From: STC-54 sp964504665
GTDB lineage: Bacteria; Patescibacteriota; Microgenomatia; Daviesbacterales; UBA10151
Direction of reading: 5' to 3'
Assembly: GCA_964504665.1 (NCBI GenBank)
Contig: CAZDEH010000002.1
Span: 22,502-86,501 of the forward strand
Length of the DNA stretch: 64,000 nt
Positions 38,063 to 45,480 of the stretch are shown in pieces. The notes below the pieces were generated by a model. It ran no database searches, had not been told where the DNA came from, and saw nothing but the letters and a program-made list of their open reading frames with translations. Each line of letters starts with the position of its first letter. Positions within the stretch are counted from its first letter, which is position 1. The translations under genes and the position numbers were made by a program.

Positions 38063-38091
38063 TTGAAGTTATTTTTTCCATACAATACAAT
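38063..38091 (+). promoter_or_regulatory. promoter TTGAAG-17-TACAAT (leaderless)
   Basis: TTGAAG 38063-38068, exact 17-nt spacer, TACAAT 38086-38091, then 6 nt to a GTG start. The best-formed leaderless promoter in the window. Confidence 0.75.
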
Positions 38092-38097
38092 TAAGTT

Positions 38098-38420
38098 GTG
38101 ACAGATTCAATTACTACTTCAGTTTTTAATACGCTATTTTGGATTAAGATAATTTATTTTATGTTCGTTGTTCTGACTCTATTACTTATTTATGGAGGGT
38201 TCAAGGCTGTATTGACTCAAAAAATGAGAATCTATTTGAAGTGGGATTACATTCTTTATCATTATTTAAGAGGTACACGTGCTAAAAGTGGAGGTTTTTT
38301 GCGGGGAGTGCAAAAGATGTAAAAGGAAAAATAGCAATATTTTTTGGTTTTCTGGCTATATTAACCGGACTCATATCTTTATATATCCTATTCTCATATT
38401 TTCCAATCTACAAAACATAG
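38098..38420 (+). pseudogene. small two-helix membrane protein with apparent frameshift in a T-run
   Basis: The GTG start at 38098 reads 74 codons to a stop at 38320-38322, with one helix (about residues 13-38, FWIKIIYFMFVVLTLLLIYG) and a basic tail. In the next frame the sequence directly continues GSAKDVKGKIAIFFGFLAIL to SYFPIYKT and a stop at 38418-38420, a second clear membrane helix without its own start. Adding one T to the six-T run at 38295-38300 joins them into one protein of about 107 residues with two helices. Either a base is missing in the assembly, or the gene is broken, or the run is a slippage site. I do not recognise the family. Confidence 0.6.
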
Positions 38421-38536
38421 CTATGGTCTTTTTCTCAACTTAACTTCTTGTGTTATCAATTAATATTATAGCAACAGGGGTTGACCCTGATGTTACATGT
38501 ATAAAACACTTTTCTGACTTCTTCTACTTTAACTGA

Positions 38537-38542
38537 TATAAT
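38537..38542 (+). promoter_or_regulatory. -10 box TATAAT before prfB
   Basis: Perfect TATAAT ending 6 nt before the prfB ATG at 38549; a weak TCTGAC lies 17 nt upstream. Leaderless arrangement for the prfB-ftsEX unit. Confidence 0.6.
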
Positions 38543-38548
38543 TTACCC

Positions 38549-39646
38549 ATGGAAGAAATAAAAAATCAGCTCCATGATTTAAAAGAAAGATTTAGTAATA
38601 TTTCCCAGCAATTTAACAGGGATGAGATTCAAAAGGAAATTAGAGAATTAGAAGCTCAAATGAATAAACCTGGATTTTGGGATGATCCAAAAGAGTCATC
38701 AGTCATCAGCCGTCAGTCGTCAGAAAAACAAAAAAGACTTAACTTACTGGAAAATATCGAGACAAGAATTAATAATGCTCTTGAAATGTCAAATGAAATC
38801 TCAATGCTAGAAGATTTAACAAAAGAAGCTAGAGAACTTACAAAAACGTTAGATGAACTCGAAATGCAATTATTTTTATCTGGTCTGCATGATGAATCTG
38901 AGGCTATTTTATCTGTACATTCCGGAGCAGGAGGAGTGGAAGCGATGGATTGGGCAAAGATGGTTACCCGGATGTATCAAAGGTTTTTTGAAAAAACGGG
39001 CTGGGAATATGAAATTACTAATGAAGACCCAGGTGAAGAAGCTGGCATAAAATCAGTCTCTATGATTATCCATGCTTCAATGGCTTTCGGATATCTTAAA
39101 GGTGAAGCAGGAACCCACAGATTAGTCAGACAGTCTCCTTTTAATGCAGACAAGCTCCGCCAAACATCTTTTACCTTAGTTGAAGTTCTTCCTGTGATTG
39201 AAGAAGAGAGTGAAGTAGAAATTAATCCTGCTGACATTGAGTTTGAGGCTTTTAGATCTGGTGGAGCTGGAGGACAAAATGTTAATAAAGTTAATACTGC
39301 TGTCAGAGTTAAACATATTCCCACAGGTTTAATAGTTACTGCTCAGACAGAAAGATCTCAACTACAAAACAGAGAAAATGCCATGACCTTACTTAAAGCA
39401 AAACTCTGGGCATTACAACAAGCAAAAGAAAAGCACGAACAAGATGAATTAAAAGGAGAAAACAGGCAGGCTTCCTGGGGCACTCAAATCAGATCCTATG
39501 TACTACATCCTTATCATATGGTAAAAGATTTAAGAACTAATGTTGAAACCTCTAATACTAATGCAGTTTTGGATGGCGGGCTTCAAGAATTCATTGAGGC
39601 AGATGTCAGAGTACTGGACAAAACTATCCCTTGGCAGGTAAAATAG
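38549..39646 (+). CDS. prfB: peptide chain release factor 2
   Basis: 365 residues, full RF2 length. Terminates translation at UGA and UAA on the ribosome. The coiled N-terminal domain 1 is followed by SGAGGVEAMDWAKMVTRMY, the SPF recognition tripeptide (VRQSPFNADK), and the catalytic GGQ loop (SGGAGGQNVNKVNTAVRV). The usual in-frame UGA of the programmed prfB frameshift is absent: the frame is open from codon 1, so autoregulation of that type is lost. Residues about 50-58 (SSVISRQSS) are encoded by four 7-nt repeats. First gene of a unit with ftsE and ftsX 3-4 genes downstream. Confidence 0.96.
   Translation: MEEIKNQLHDLKERFSNISQQFNRDEIQKEIRELEAQMNKPGFWDDPKESSVISRQSSEKQKRLNLLENIETRINNALEMSNEISMLEDLTKEARELTKTLDELEMQLFLSGLHDESEAILSVHSGAGGVEAMDWAKMVTRMYQRFFEKTGWEYEITNEDPGEEAGIKSVSMIIHASMAFGYLKGEAGTHRLVRQSPFNADKLRQTSFTLVEVLPVIEEESEVEINPADIEFEAFRSGGAGGQNVNKVNTAVRVKHIPTGLIVTAQTERSQLQNRENAMTLLKAKLWALQQAKEKHEQDELKGENRQASWGTQIRSYVLHPYHMVKDLRTNVETSNTNAVLDGGLQEFIEADVRVLDKTIPWQVK
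38695..38722 (+). repeat. four heptanucleotide repeats (GTCRTCA) inside prfB
   Basis: GTCATCA, GTCATCA, GCCGTCA, GTCGTCA in tandem, 28 nt. The unit is not a multiple of 3, so a change of one copy would break the frame. It sits in the variable N-terminal domain of RF2. Confidence 0.85.
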
Positions 39647-39650
39647 ATTT

Positions 39651-40088
39651 ATGGAACTTACTGCCACAACTCCTTTAAAATATTTAAAGTTAGATAATAT
39701 CAATAAAATATTCTTGGGCGTATTAGTGGCTTCAGTGTTACTTGGAACAGTAGCAGGTTATCTGTTAACCACTTCGAACAAAACTTCCACCTCAATATCT
39801 TCTGATACCGGAACTGGAACATCAGCAAAAGTTGCCAGCCAAGATACTAAGACATTCCGTGATTTTGCAGAAGGGGTAATCCAAAAACGTCCTGCTCCAA
39901 AAAATCCTGATGAATATGTCGAAGGAACTCATTTATTAGTCCGTGATGGCGCAGTACCTGTAGCATTAACATCTTCCGTGGTTGATTTGAGTGAGTACGA
40001 AGGAAAAAGGGTTATAGTCCGTGGGGAAACTCAAAAAGCTATAAAAGAAGGTTGGCTAATGGATATCGGCAAAGTTGAAGTTAAATGA
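39651..40088 (+). CDS. membrane-anchored protein of the ftsEX unit, unknown
   Basis: 145 residues. Short cytoplasmic N-terminus, one helix at about 20-42 (IFLGVLVASVLLGTVAGYLL), a Ser/Thr-rich linker (TSNKTSTSISSDTGTGTS), and an outer domain of about 80 residues with alternating strands ending KRVIVRGETQKAIKEGWLMDIGKVEVK, suggesting an OB-like small beta fold. The start is 4 nt after the prfB stop, and its stop overlaps the ftsE start by 4 nt. That places it in the same transcript; an accessory role in division or cell-wall turnover is possible but not shown. Confidence 0.7.
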   Translation: MELTATTPLKYLKLDNINKIFLGVLVASVLLGTVAGYLLTTSNKTSTSISSDTGTGTSAKVASQDTKTFRDFAEGVIQKRPAPKNPDEYVEGTHLLVRDGAVPVALTSSVVDLSEYEGKRVIVRGETQKAIKEGWLMDIGKVEVK

Positions 40089-40768
40089 TTTTTTTTCAAA
40101 ATGTTACCAAAAAATTTAGTTCAAATATCACTGCCCTTGAGGATATTAATCTCGAGATAGAAAAGGGAGAGTTTGTTTTTCTTGTCGGACCATCCGGAGC
40201 TGGAAAATCAACACTTTTAAGATTACTCGCCAGAGAATATTTACCTACAACAGGCAAAATTCTTGTTGATGAGATAGATATCACTAAGTTTAAATCAAGC
40301 GAGGTTCCTCTTTACCGAAGGAAGATTGGCTTCGTTTTTCAAGATTTCAAACTACTGGACGACCGCACTGTTTTAGAAAATGTGTCTTTGCCTTTACATG
40401 TCCGTGGTGTGACAGACACAGAAATTGCTAAAGAAGTGGAACGGACTTTAAAACTTTTCGATATTTGGGTCAGACGTAACCTTTTTCCAAGACAGCTTTC
40501 AGGAGGGGAAGCACAACGAACCGCTATTGCCAGAGCTACTATTGGCAAGCCGGAGATACTCCTTGCTGATGAGCCCACAGGAGATCTTGATCCGGAAACT
40601 GCATGGTCAGTCTTACAACTCTTGGGTGAAATTAACTCCTGGGGAACAACAATAATTATGGCTACTCACAATAAAGAAATCGTCGATGCTAAGAAGAAAA
40701 GAGTAATTTCTTTAAAAAACGGAAAAATTACAAAAGATATGAGGGGAGGAAGCTATGAATTTCATTAG
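40085..40768 (+). CDS. ftsE: cell division ATP-binding protein FtsE
   Basis: 227 residues. ABC ATPase that with FtsX transmits a signal to periplasmic/outer murein hydrolase activators at the septum. Walker A GPSGAGKSTLLRLL near 36, Q-loop FVFQDFKLL, signature LSGGEAQRTAIAR, Walker B ILLADEPTGDLD, H-loop MATHNKE. The usual FtsE phrase about the Y-RRKIGFVFQD region is kept. Overlaps the previous gene by 4 nt and ftsX by 14 nt, so it is tightly coupled. Confidence 0.95.
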   Translation: MIFFQNVTKKFSSNITALEDINLEIEKGEFVFLVGPSGAGKSTLLRLLAREYLPTTGKILVDEIDITKFKSSEVPLYRRKIGFVFQDFKLLDDRTVLENVSLPLHVRGVTDTEIAKEVERTLKLFDIWVRRNLFPRQLSGGEAQRTAIARATIGKPEILLADEPTGDLDPETAWSVLQLLGEINSWGTTIIMATHNKEIVDAKKKRVISLKNGKITKDMRGGSYEFH

Positions 40769-41630
40769 CTCAACCAGAAGAAATATCAGAAGAACTCCTT
40801 ATCAGGCAATCGCGGCACTAATGGTGATGTTTTTAGCTTTTCTGGCTTTATCAGGTTTTTTACTACTGGCAACCGGATCACAACAAATTCTTTATTATTA
40901 TGAAAGTAAACCACAGGCAATTGCTTTCTTTAAAGACGGTACTACTCTAACTGATGTTAAAGCAATCCAAAATTCCCTTGAACAAACAGGAAAAGTGACT
41001 AAATTTAAATATGTTTCGAAAGAAGATGCCCTGCAAATCTACCGTGATAGAAATAAGGCTAACCCAATGTTACTTGAGTTGGTTACAGCAAATATTTTGC
41101 CTGCTTCTCTTGAAATTTCCGCTAAAACTCCGGAAGATTTAAAACCGATTTCCGAAATAGTAAAAAGAGAACCTGTGGTAGAAGAGGTTGTTTTCCCTGA
41201 AGATGTGGTTGCCTCACTAACTTCAGCTACCAGATTAATTAGGATTGTCGGGGGTAGTGTAGTTGGTTTCTTAATAGCCTTCTCTACACTAATTACAGTG
41301 ATGATTATTGGATTTAAAATCCGCATTAAGCGTGATGAAATAGAAACTATGAAGCTACTTGGTGCGTCAAATTGGTTTATCAGGATGCCGTTTATCCTTG
41401 AAGGAATCTTCTATGCCACAATTGGAGCATTTTTAGGTTGGTTGGGTAGCTTTATGATTTTATGGTATTTCGAACCACTACTTTTAAGTAACCTGGGGGA
41501 AATAGCATCTTCTATCTTTCCTGTCCCGGTGATAGTTATGCTTTTGTTTTTATTCTCCAACATTATCGTAGCAGCAATAATTGGGGCAATCGGTTCATTC
41601 ATTGCTGTACGCCGTTATTTACATATCTAA
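40755..41630 (+). CDS. ftsX: cell division protein FtsX
   Basis: 291 residues, four helices: one near 22-45 (ALMVMFLAFLALSGFLLL), then the outer domain about 46-165, then three helices near 172-195, 225-245 and 260-285. The family motifs KRDEIETMKLLGASNWFIRMPFILEG and GAIGSFIAVRRYL are present. The permease partner of FtsE, passing conformational change to the EnvC-like hydrolase encoded 8 nt downstream. It has one of the few visible Shine-Dalgarno sequences here (GGGGAGGAAGCT before the ATG). Confidence 0.93.
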   Translation: MNFISSTRRNIRRTPYQAIAALMVMFLAFLALSGFLLLATGSQQILYYYESKPQAIAFFKDGTTLTDVKAIQNSLEQTGKVTKFKYVSKEDALQIYRDRNKANPMLLELVTANILPASLEISAKTPEDLKPISEIVKREPVVEEVVFPEDVVASLTSATRLIRIVGGSVVGFLIAFSTLITVMIIGFKIRIKRDEIETMKLLGASNWFIRMPFILEGIFYATIGAFLGWLGSFMILWYFEPLLLSNLGEIASSIFPVPVIVMLLFLFSNIIVAAIIGAIGSFIAVRRYLHI

Positions 41631-41638
41631 ACGATCCA

Positions 41639-42844
41639 ATGAAAAAAGCAGTGATTTTCTTAACTTTGTTAGTTGTTTTCCTATCAACCGGTATTTTTCA
41701 AGTAAAACACGCTGCTGCAGAAGAAGATCAGACATGTGCGGATATTGATGATGTAAACCAAAAATCTACTTGCCTGAACGATCTAATTGCCAAATATCAA
41801 AAACAACTTAGTGAGGCGAAGGGACAGGAAAAAACTTTAAAATCACAACTGGCATTTATTGATACTCAAAATAAGGTTACTGAACTAAAAATAGCGGAAG
41901 CAAAGAATCAAATTGCAAAATTAGAAAAAGAAATTGAGGATTTAGCAACCAGAATCACGCGTTTATCAGCAACTGTTGATGAACTGAGTCAAGTACTCTT
42001 AAACAGGATTGTACAAACATATAAGTATGGAAATTATTCTGCTATTGACCTCTTTTTTTCTTCTAATGGATTTTCCGATCTTTTGGGGAAGGTTAAGTAT
42101 GTATCCGTTGCTCAAGCCAATGATAAAAAAGTCCTTTACCAACTACAAGCCACTAAATCTACTTATAATGATCAAAAACTTGATAAACAGTCAAGACAAG
42201 CCCAACAGGAAAAATTAAAAAAGGATTTAGACCGTTATCAGTTGCAATTAGTTGATCAGAAAAAAAACAAGGAGGAATTATTAAAAATCACCCAAAATAA
42301 CGAAGCTGTCTACCAAGATAAAATCAGAGCTGCCCAGGAAGAACAGAATGCTATATTAGCGATTTTAAGCGGGCAGGGAAATGAAACTGTTATAGGACCG
42401 ATTAGTAAAGGTGCTCTTATCGGGACCATGATTAGTGGAAGAAGCGCCTGTTCCAGTGGAACCCACCTTCATTTTGAGGTACACCAGGGAGATGCTATTC
42501 AGGATCCAAATAATTTTCTGTCTAATATAAGCTATAGCTATGCCAATAATGACGGCGGTCAAGATGCGGGTCCGGTTTCACCTCACGGTTCTTGGGACTG
42601 GCCTCTGGACCCACAAATAATAATTACTCAGGGTTTTGGCATGACACCCTATGCCAGGGCTGGTGCTTATAATGGTGGACCACACACTGGGATTGATATG
42701 TATACCTCATCAGGACTTATTATCAAGGCTGTCAGAGATGGTATGCTTTCCAGAGGGGGAATCCGTTGTGGTAGTGGTTCGCTAAATTATAAAAAAATTG
42801 ATCATAGCGATGGCTCATTAAGCTATTACCTCCACGTCCTCTAA
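41639..42844 (+). CDS. EnvC-like murein peptidase with motif-permuted M23 (LytM) domain
   Basis: 401 residues. Signal peptide 1-27, coiled coil about 45-240 (two long helices broken near 130-160), then M23 elements in reversed order: SGTHLHFEVHQGD with the H-x-H ligand at 276-278 comes first, and QGFGMTPYARAG...GPHTGID with the H-x3-D ligand at 349-353 comes second; the protein ends YYLHVL. In ordinary LytM domains HxxxD precedes HxH by about 80-100 residues. The two halves together make one full set of metal ligands, as in a circular permutation. Position straight after ftsEX fits a role as the FtsX-controlled septal hydrolase or its activator. Confidence 0.85.
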   Translation: MKKAVIFLTLLVVFLSTGIFQVKHAAAEEDQTCADIDDVNQKSTCLNDLIAKYQKQLSEAKGQEKTLKSQLAFIDTQNKVTELKIAEAKNQIAKLEKEIEDLATRITRLSATVDELSQVLLNRIVQTYKYGNYSAIDLFFSSNGFSDLLGKVKYVSVAQANDKKVLYQLQATKSTYNDQKLDKQSRQAQQEKLKKDLDRYQLQLVDQKKNKEELLKITQNNEAVYQDKIRAAQEEQNAILAILSGQGNETVIGPISKGALIGTMISGRSACSSGTHLHFEVHQGDAIQDPNNFLSNISYSYANNDGGQDAGPVSPHGSWDWPLDPQIIITQGFGMTPYARAGAYNGGPHTGIDMYTSSGLIIKAVRDGMLSRGGIRCGSGSLNYKKIDHSDGSLSYYLHVL

Positions 42845-42854
42845 ATCTTTGTGA

Positions 42855-42860
42855 TACTAT
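42855..42860 (+). promoter_or_regulatory. -10 box TACTAT before the surface protein gene
   Basis: TACTAT ends 6 nt before a GTG start at 42867; no good -35. This supports GTG as the start. Confidence 0.45.
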
Positions 42861-42866
42861 AGGTAA

Positions 42867-43997
42867 GTGAGGAGAGTTTCATTAGCTTTTTTCTTAACTT
42901 ACTTTTTCTTTATTAAAATTGCTCTGGCTTTTGCAGTTGATCCCCCCACTCAAACAAACCCTACTAATGACTCAATTGTCACGAATACTACTATGCAGTG
43001 GGAAGTGCCCTCTTACTCTTTATACGATGGAGACCATTATCGAGTCCAAGTTGATGATGACCAAAATTTTGTTACAATAAATAAAGATTATAATACTATA
43101 AATACCTCTTACACTCCCACTGGGTTAACCGATGGTACTTGGTACTGGAAGGTAAAAGCTAAAGATTCACTCGGGGTTTGGAGTGATTGGAGCAACACCT
43201 GGAGTTTTATACTCACTTTTCCTACACCATCCCCCACCCCTACCCTCACTCCAACTCCAATCCCTAGCCCAGCATCTACAGATAACCCAAGCGTCATATT
43301 CTCCGATGCCCCTTCCTCAATCGATGTTGATCAGCAATTTAGCGTTTCTGTAACAATTTCAAGTCTTCAACCTAACACAAAATACTACCTTAAAGGTGCA
43401 TTTAAAAAAGACGGTGACAGCTATTTCGGTCAAACTCTAGTAAATGGTAACTGGGTAAAAAACAAAGAAAGTTATATTGAACAGCTCCCGGTTGAGACAA
43501 ATTCATCAGGTAACTGGAATGGTTCAGTAACTTTAAAAGGAGACCAAAATGATTCAGATTTTACCGGAACAGGAGATTATATATTTAAAATCGGCTATTA
43601 TAAAGACACCATAGTTTCTTGGAGTAATGAAGCCACTATCCATCTTATAGGTTCGGCTGTAACCTCAACTCCTACTAAAACCCCAACCCCTACTAAAACT
43701 CCTACTCCTATCAAAACACCCACTCCAACATCAACAATTAAATCAACTACCAAATTTTCCCCTACTCCAACTTCAAATAAATTTAATAATAAAATAAATT
43801 CTCCAAATTTACCTGCTTCTATCTTAGGAACATCTTCTGCAAATATTATTCCAACAATTTCTCAAAACTCAGTTAAAAACCAAAATTCAGAATCTCCTTT
43901 AACCAAAATATTTTTTATTGGTGGAGGAATTATCTTAATTCTTTTGGGGATTTTTGTTTTTACTTTTATTGCCAAGAATAGATTCAAAAAGATATAA
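42867..43997 (+). CDS. surface protein: FnIII-like domains, Thr/Pro linkers, C-terminal anchor
   Basis: 376 residues from a GTG. Signal peptide about 1-22 (RRVSLAFFLTYFFFIKIALAFA). FnIII-like beta domain about 24-118 (QVDDDQNFVTINKDYN, DGTWYWKVKAKDSLGVWSDWS), a PTPSPTPTLTPTP linker, a second beta domain about 140-260 (SVTISSLQPNTKYYLKGAFKK, SWSNEATIHL), a second linker (TPTKTPTPTKTPTP), and a C-terminal helix near 350-370 with a basic stop-transfer NRFKKI. Fully extracellular apart from the tail. Probably a glycosylated adhesin-like or structural surface protein; glycosylation of the Thr-rich linkers is a guess from the sugar loci. Confidence 0.8.
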   Translation: MRRVSLAFFLTYFFFIKIALAFAVDPPTQTNPTNDSIVTNTTMQWEVPSYSLYDGDHYRVQVDDDQNFVTINKDYNTINTSYTPTGLTDGTWYWKVKAKDSLGVWSDWSNTWSFILTFPTPSPTPTLTPTPIPSPASTDNPSVIFSDAPSSIDVDQQFSVSVTISSLQPNTKYYLKGAFKKDGDSYFGQTLVNGNWVKNKESYIEQLPVETNSSGNWNGSVTLKGDQNDSDFTGTGDYIFKIGYYKDTIVSWSNEATIHLIGSAVTSTPTKTPTPTKTPTPIKTPTPTSTIKSTTKFSPTPTSNKFNNKINSPNLPASILGTSSANIIPTISQNSVKNQNSESPLTKIFFIGGGIILILLGIFVFTFIAKNRFKKI

Positions 43998-43998
43998 T
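43993..43998 (+). promoter_or_regulatory. promoter TTGCCA-18-TATAAT before tsaE
   Basis: TATAAT overlaps the stop of the surface protein gene; TTGCCA at 43969-43974. The tsaE ATG follows 8 nt after the box. Confidence 0.6.
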
Positions 43999-44006
43999 GC
44001 CATGTT

Positions 44007-44435
44007 ATGAACCGACTAATCACAAAATCAGCTGAAGATACTCAAAAACTGGCTGAAAAATTCGCTAAAAAATATGCAAAAGGAGCAATTATCACTTTAT
44101 CAGGTCCATTGGGAGCAGGTAAAACCACTTTTGCTGCTGGTTTTGCTAAAGGCTTGGGAATAAAATCAAAGCTTATCTCCCCTACTTTTATCTTAGTCAG
44201 AGAATATGAGCTGCCTTTTACAAGTAATGCTAAGCTTTACCATATCGATCTTTATAGATTAGAAAATAAGCAACAGATTCTAAATTTAGGCTTAAATGAT
44301 ATTTTTGACAATCATCGAAACATTATTTTAATCGAGTGGGCAGAAAAATTAGCTAATTTACAAAATAAACCGATTATAAAAATTAATTTCAAGTATCTTA
44401 CCAAATCTAAACGTCAGATTACAATTACGGATTAG
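44007..44435 (+). CDS. tsaE: tRNA threonylcarbamoyladenosine biosynthesis ATPase TsaE
   Basis: 142 residues, normal length. P-loop GPLGAGKTTFAAGFAKGLGI, then SPTFILVREYE, LYHIDLYRLE and IILIEWAEKL (Walker B-like region), all typical of TsaE (YjeE). It joins the TsaB-TsaD complex that attaches threonylcarbamoyl to A37 of ANN-decoding tRNAs. tsaB lies 7 kb away on the other strand. The gene ends with an 11-nt overlap with the convergent Pro-rich membrane protein gene. Confidence 0.95.
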   Translation: MNRLITKSAEDTQKLAEKFAKKYAKGAIITLSGPLGAGKTTFAAGFAKGLGIKSKLISPTFILVREYELPFTSNAKLYHIDLYRLENKQQILNLGLNDIFDNHRNIILIEWAEKLANLQNKPIIKINFKYLTKSKRQITITD

Positions 44436-45378
44436 CCGAAGAAGTTGAAGCTTGTCTTTGTTGTAATAAGCGTTGATATGCATTCCCACTTCCACCTGCT
44501 ACAGGAGTTGCAGTAGGAGTTACATTAGTCCCAGGTAAGTTTGAGAAGCTAGCTGATGATGTGGAAGAAACCGGAGTAGGGCTAATTGTGCCTGGCGCTA
44601 AAGGTGCTGGAATAGAGGTCGGAGTAGGGGTAGCTTGAACAGCCGGAATTGAATCCGGAGCTGGTTCAGTTGGTTTTCCAATGCCTAAGATAAAATATGC
44701 CGAGGCAGCGATGGCAACAAGTAAGACTATTCCCCCAATTATGATAAGTATTTTTGGAAATCCCCCTGCTCCACCTGTAGCAGAAACAGCTTGAGGTGCC
44801 TCACTTGGAAGAGAAGGATTAGTCACTAACGGTTCAGGTTGAGCTGTACTCATACTTGATGTTGTGTCTGTTTGAGGCACATAGCTTGTAGCTTCAGACG
44901 GGGTATTTACCAGGTTGCTTAAATCTGTTGGGACTGTCTCAGGAGTAGAAGAAACCGGAGAGGCTGCGAATCCTACTGTTGGCGTGGCAAAAGGATTAAA
45001 AGAGGTTGGAGATGAACCTTGGTTTGGTTCAACAGGAGAAGGATTTACAGCAACAAAAGGGTTTACATCAGCTTGTGATGAAACCACTGGTGGAATACTA
45101 CCTTCAGGCGGAGTACTAGGAACAGTCCAGTTTGAATTATCTACTTGAGGCTCAGAACTTAAACCTGGGCTAGGGGGAACAGGAAGCGGAGCAACCGGTT
45201 GAGAAGGATTATCTGTCATGAAGCTTGCCGAAGGGGTAACTTGACTTGGCGTAGAAGTATCCGTTGATTGGGAAAAAGCCCCTGGTTGATCAGAATTTGG
45301 TGATTGAGGAACTGGTGGTTGAACACCTGAACCGTTATTTGGGGGTTGATTATTTGGGTCTGTATTTCCTTGATCCAT
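44425..45378 (-). CDS. Pro/Ser/Thr-rich single-pass membrane protein
   Basis: 317 residues, low complexity. Residues 1-205 are Pro-, Ser-, Gln- and Asn-rich with no charge pattern (VAPLPVPPSPG, NPFVAVNPSPVEP); helix at about 206-231 (FPKILIIIGGIVLLVAIAASAYFI); outer C-terminal part Thr/Pro-rich (VQATPTPTSIPAPLAPG) ending AYQRLLQQRQASTSSANP. Topology suggests the N-terminal part is inside. Codon use is not obviously foreign. Related in composition to the 76-residue gene at 53704. Function unknown; such proteins are common in CPR genomes, and I cannot assign a family. Confidence 0.75.
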   Translation of the reverse strand: MDQGNTDPNNQPPNNGSGVQPPVPQSPNSDQPGAFSQSTDTSTPSQVTPSASFMTDNPSQPVAPLPVPPSPGLSSEPQVDNSNWTVPSTPPEGSIPPVVSSQADVNPFVAVNPSPVEPNQGSSPTSFNPFATPTVGFAASPVSSTPETVPTDLSNLVNTPSEATSYVPQTDTTSSMSTAQPEPLVTNPSLPSEAPQAVSATGGAGGFPKILIIIGGIVLLVAIAASAYFILGIGKPTEPAPDSIPAVQATPTPTSIPAPLAPGTISPTPVSSTSSASFSNLPGTNVTPTATPVAGGSGNAYQRLLQQRQASTSSANP

Positions 45379-45467
45379 GGGCAGTTAAATTACTTAGTTT
45401 AGTGTAGAAAAAACTCCCTTTAAAGTCAATACTCGAAATAGGATCATCTTTCCTATATAATAACCAG

Positions 45468-45473
45468 GATAAT
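45468..45473 (+). promoter_or_regulatory. -10 box GATAAT before secA
   Basis: GATAAT ends 7 nt before the ATG at 45481. A second TATAAT at 45456-45461 would give a 19-nt gap. AGGA at 45466 is at poor spacing to act as SD. Confidence 0.45.
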
Positions 45474-45480
45474 ATAACCT

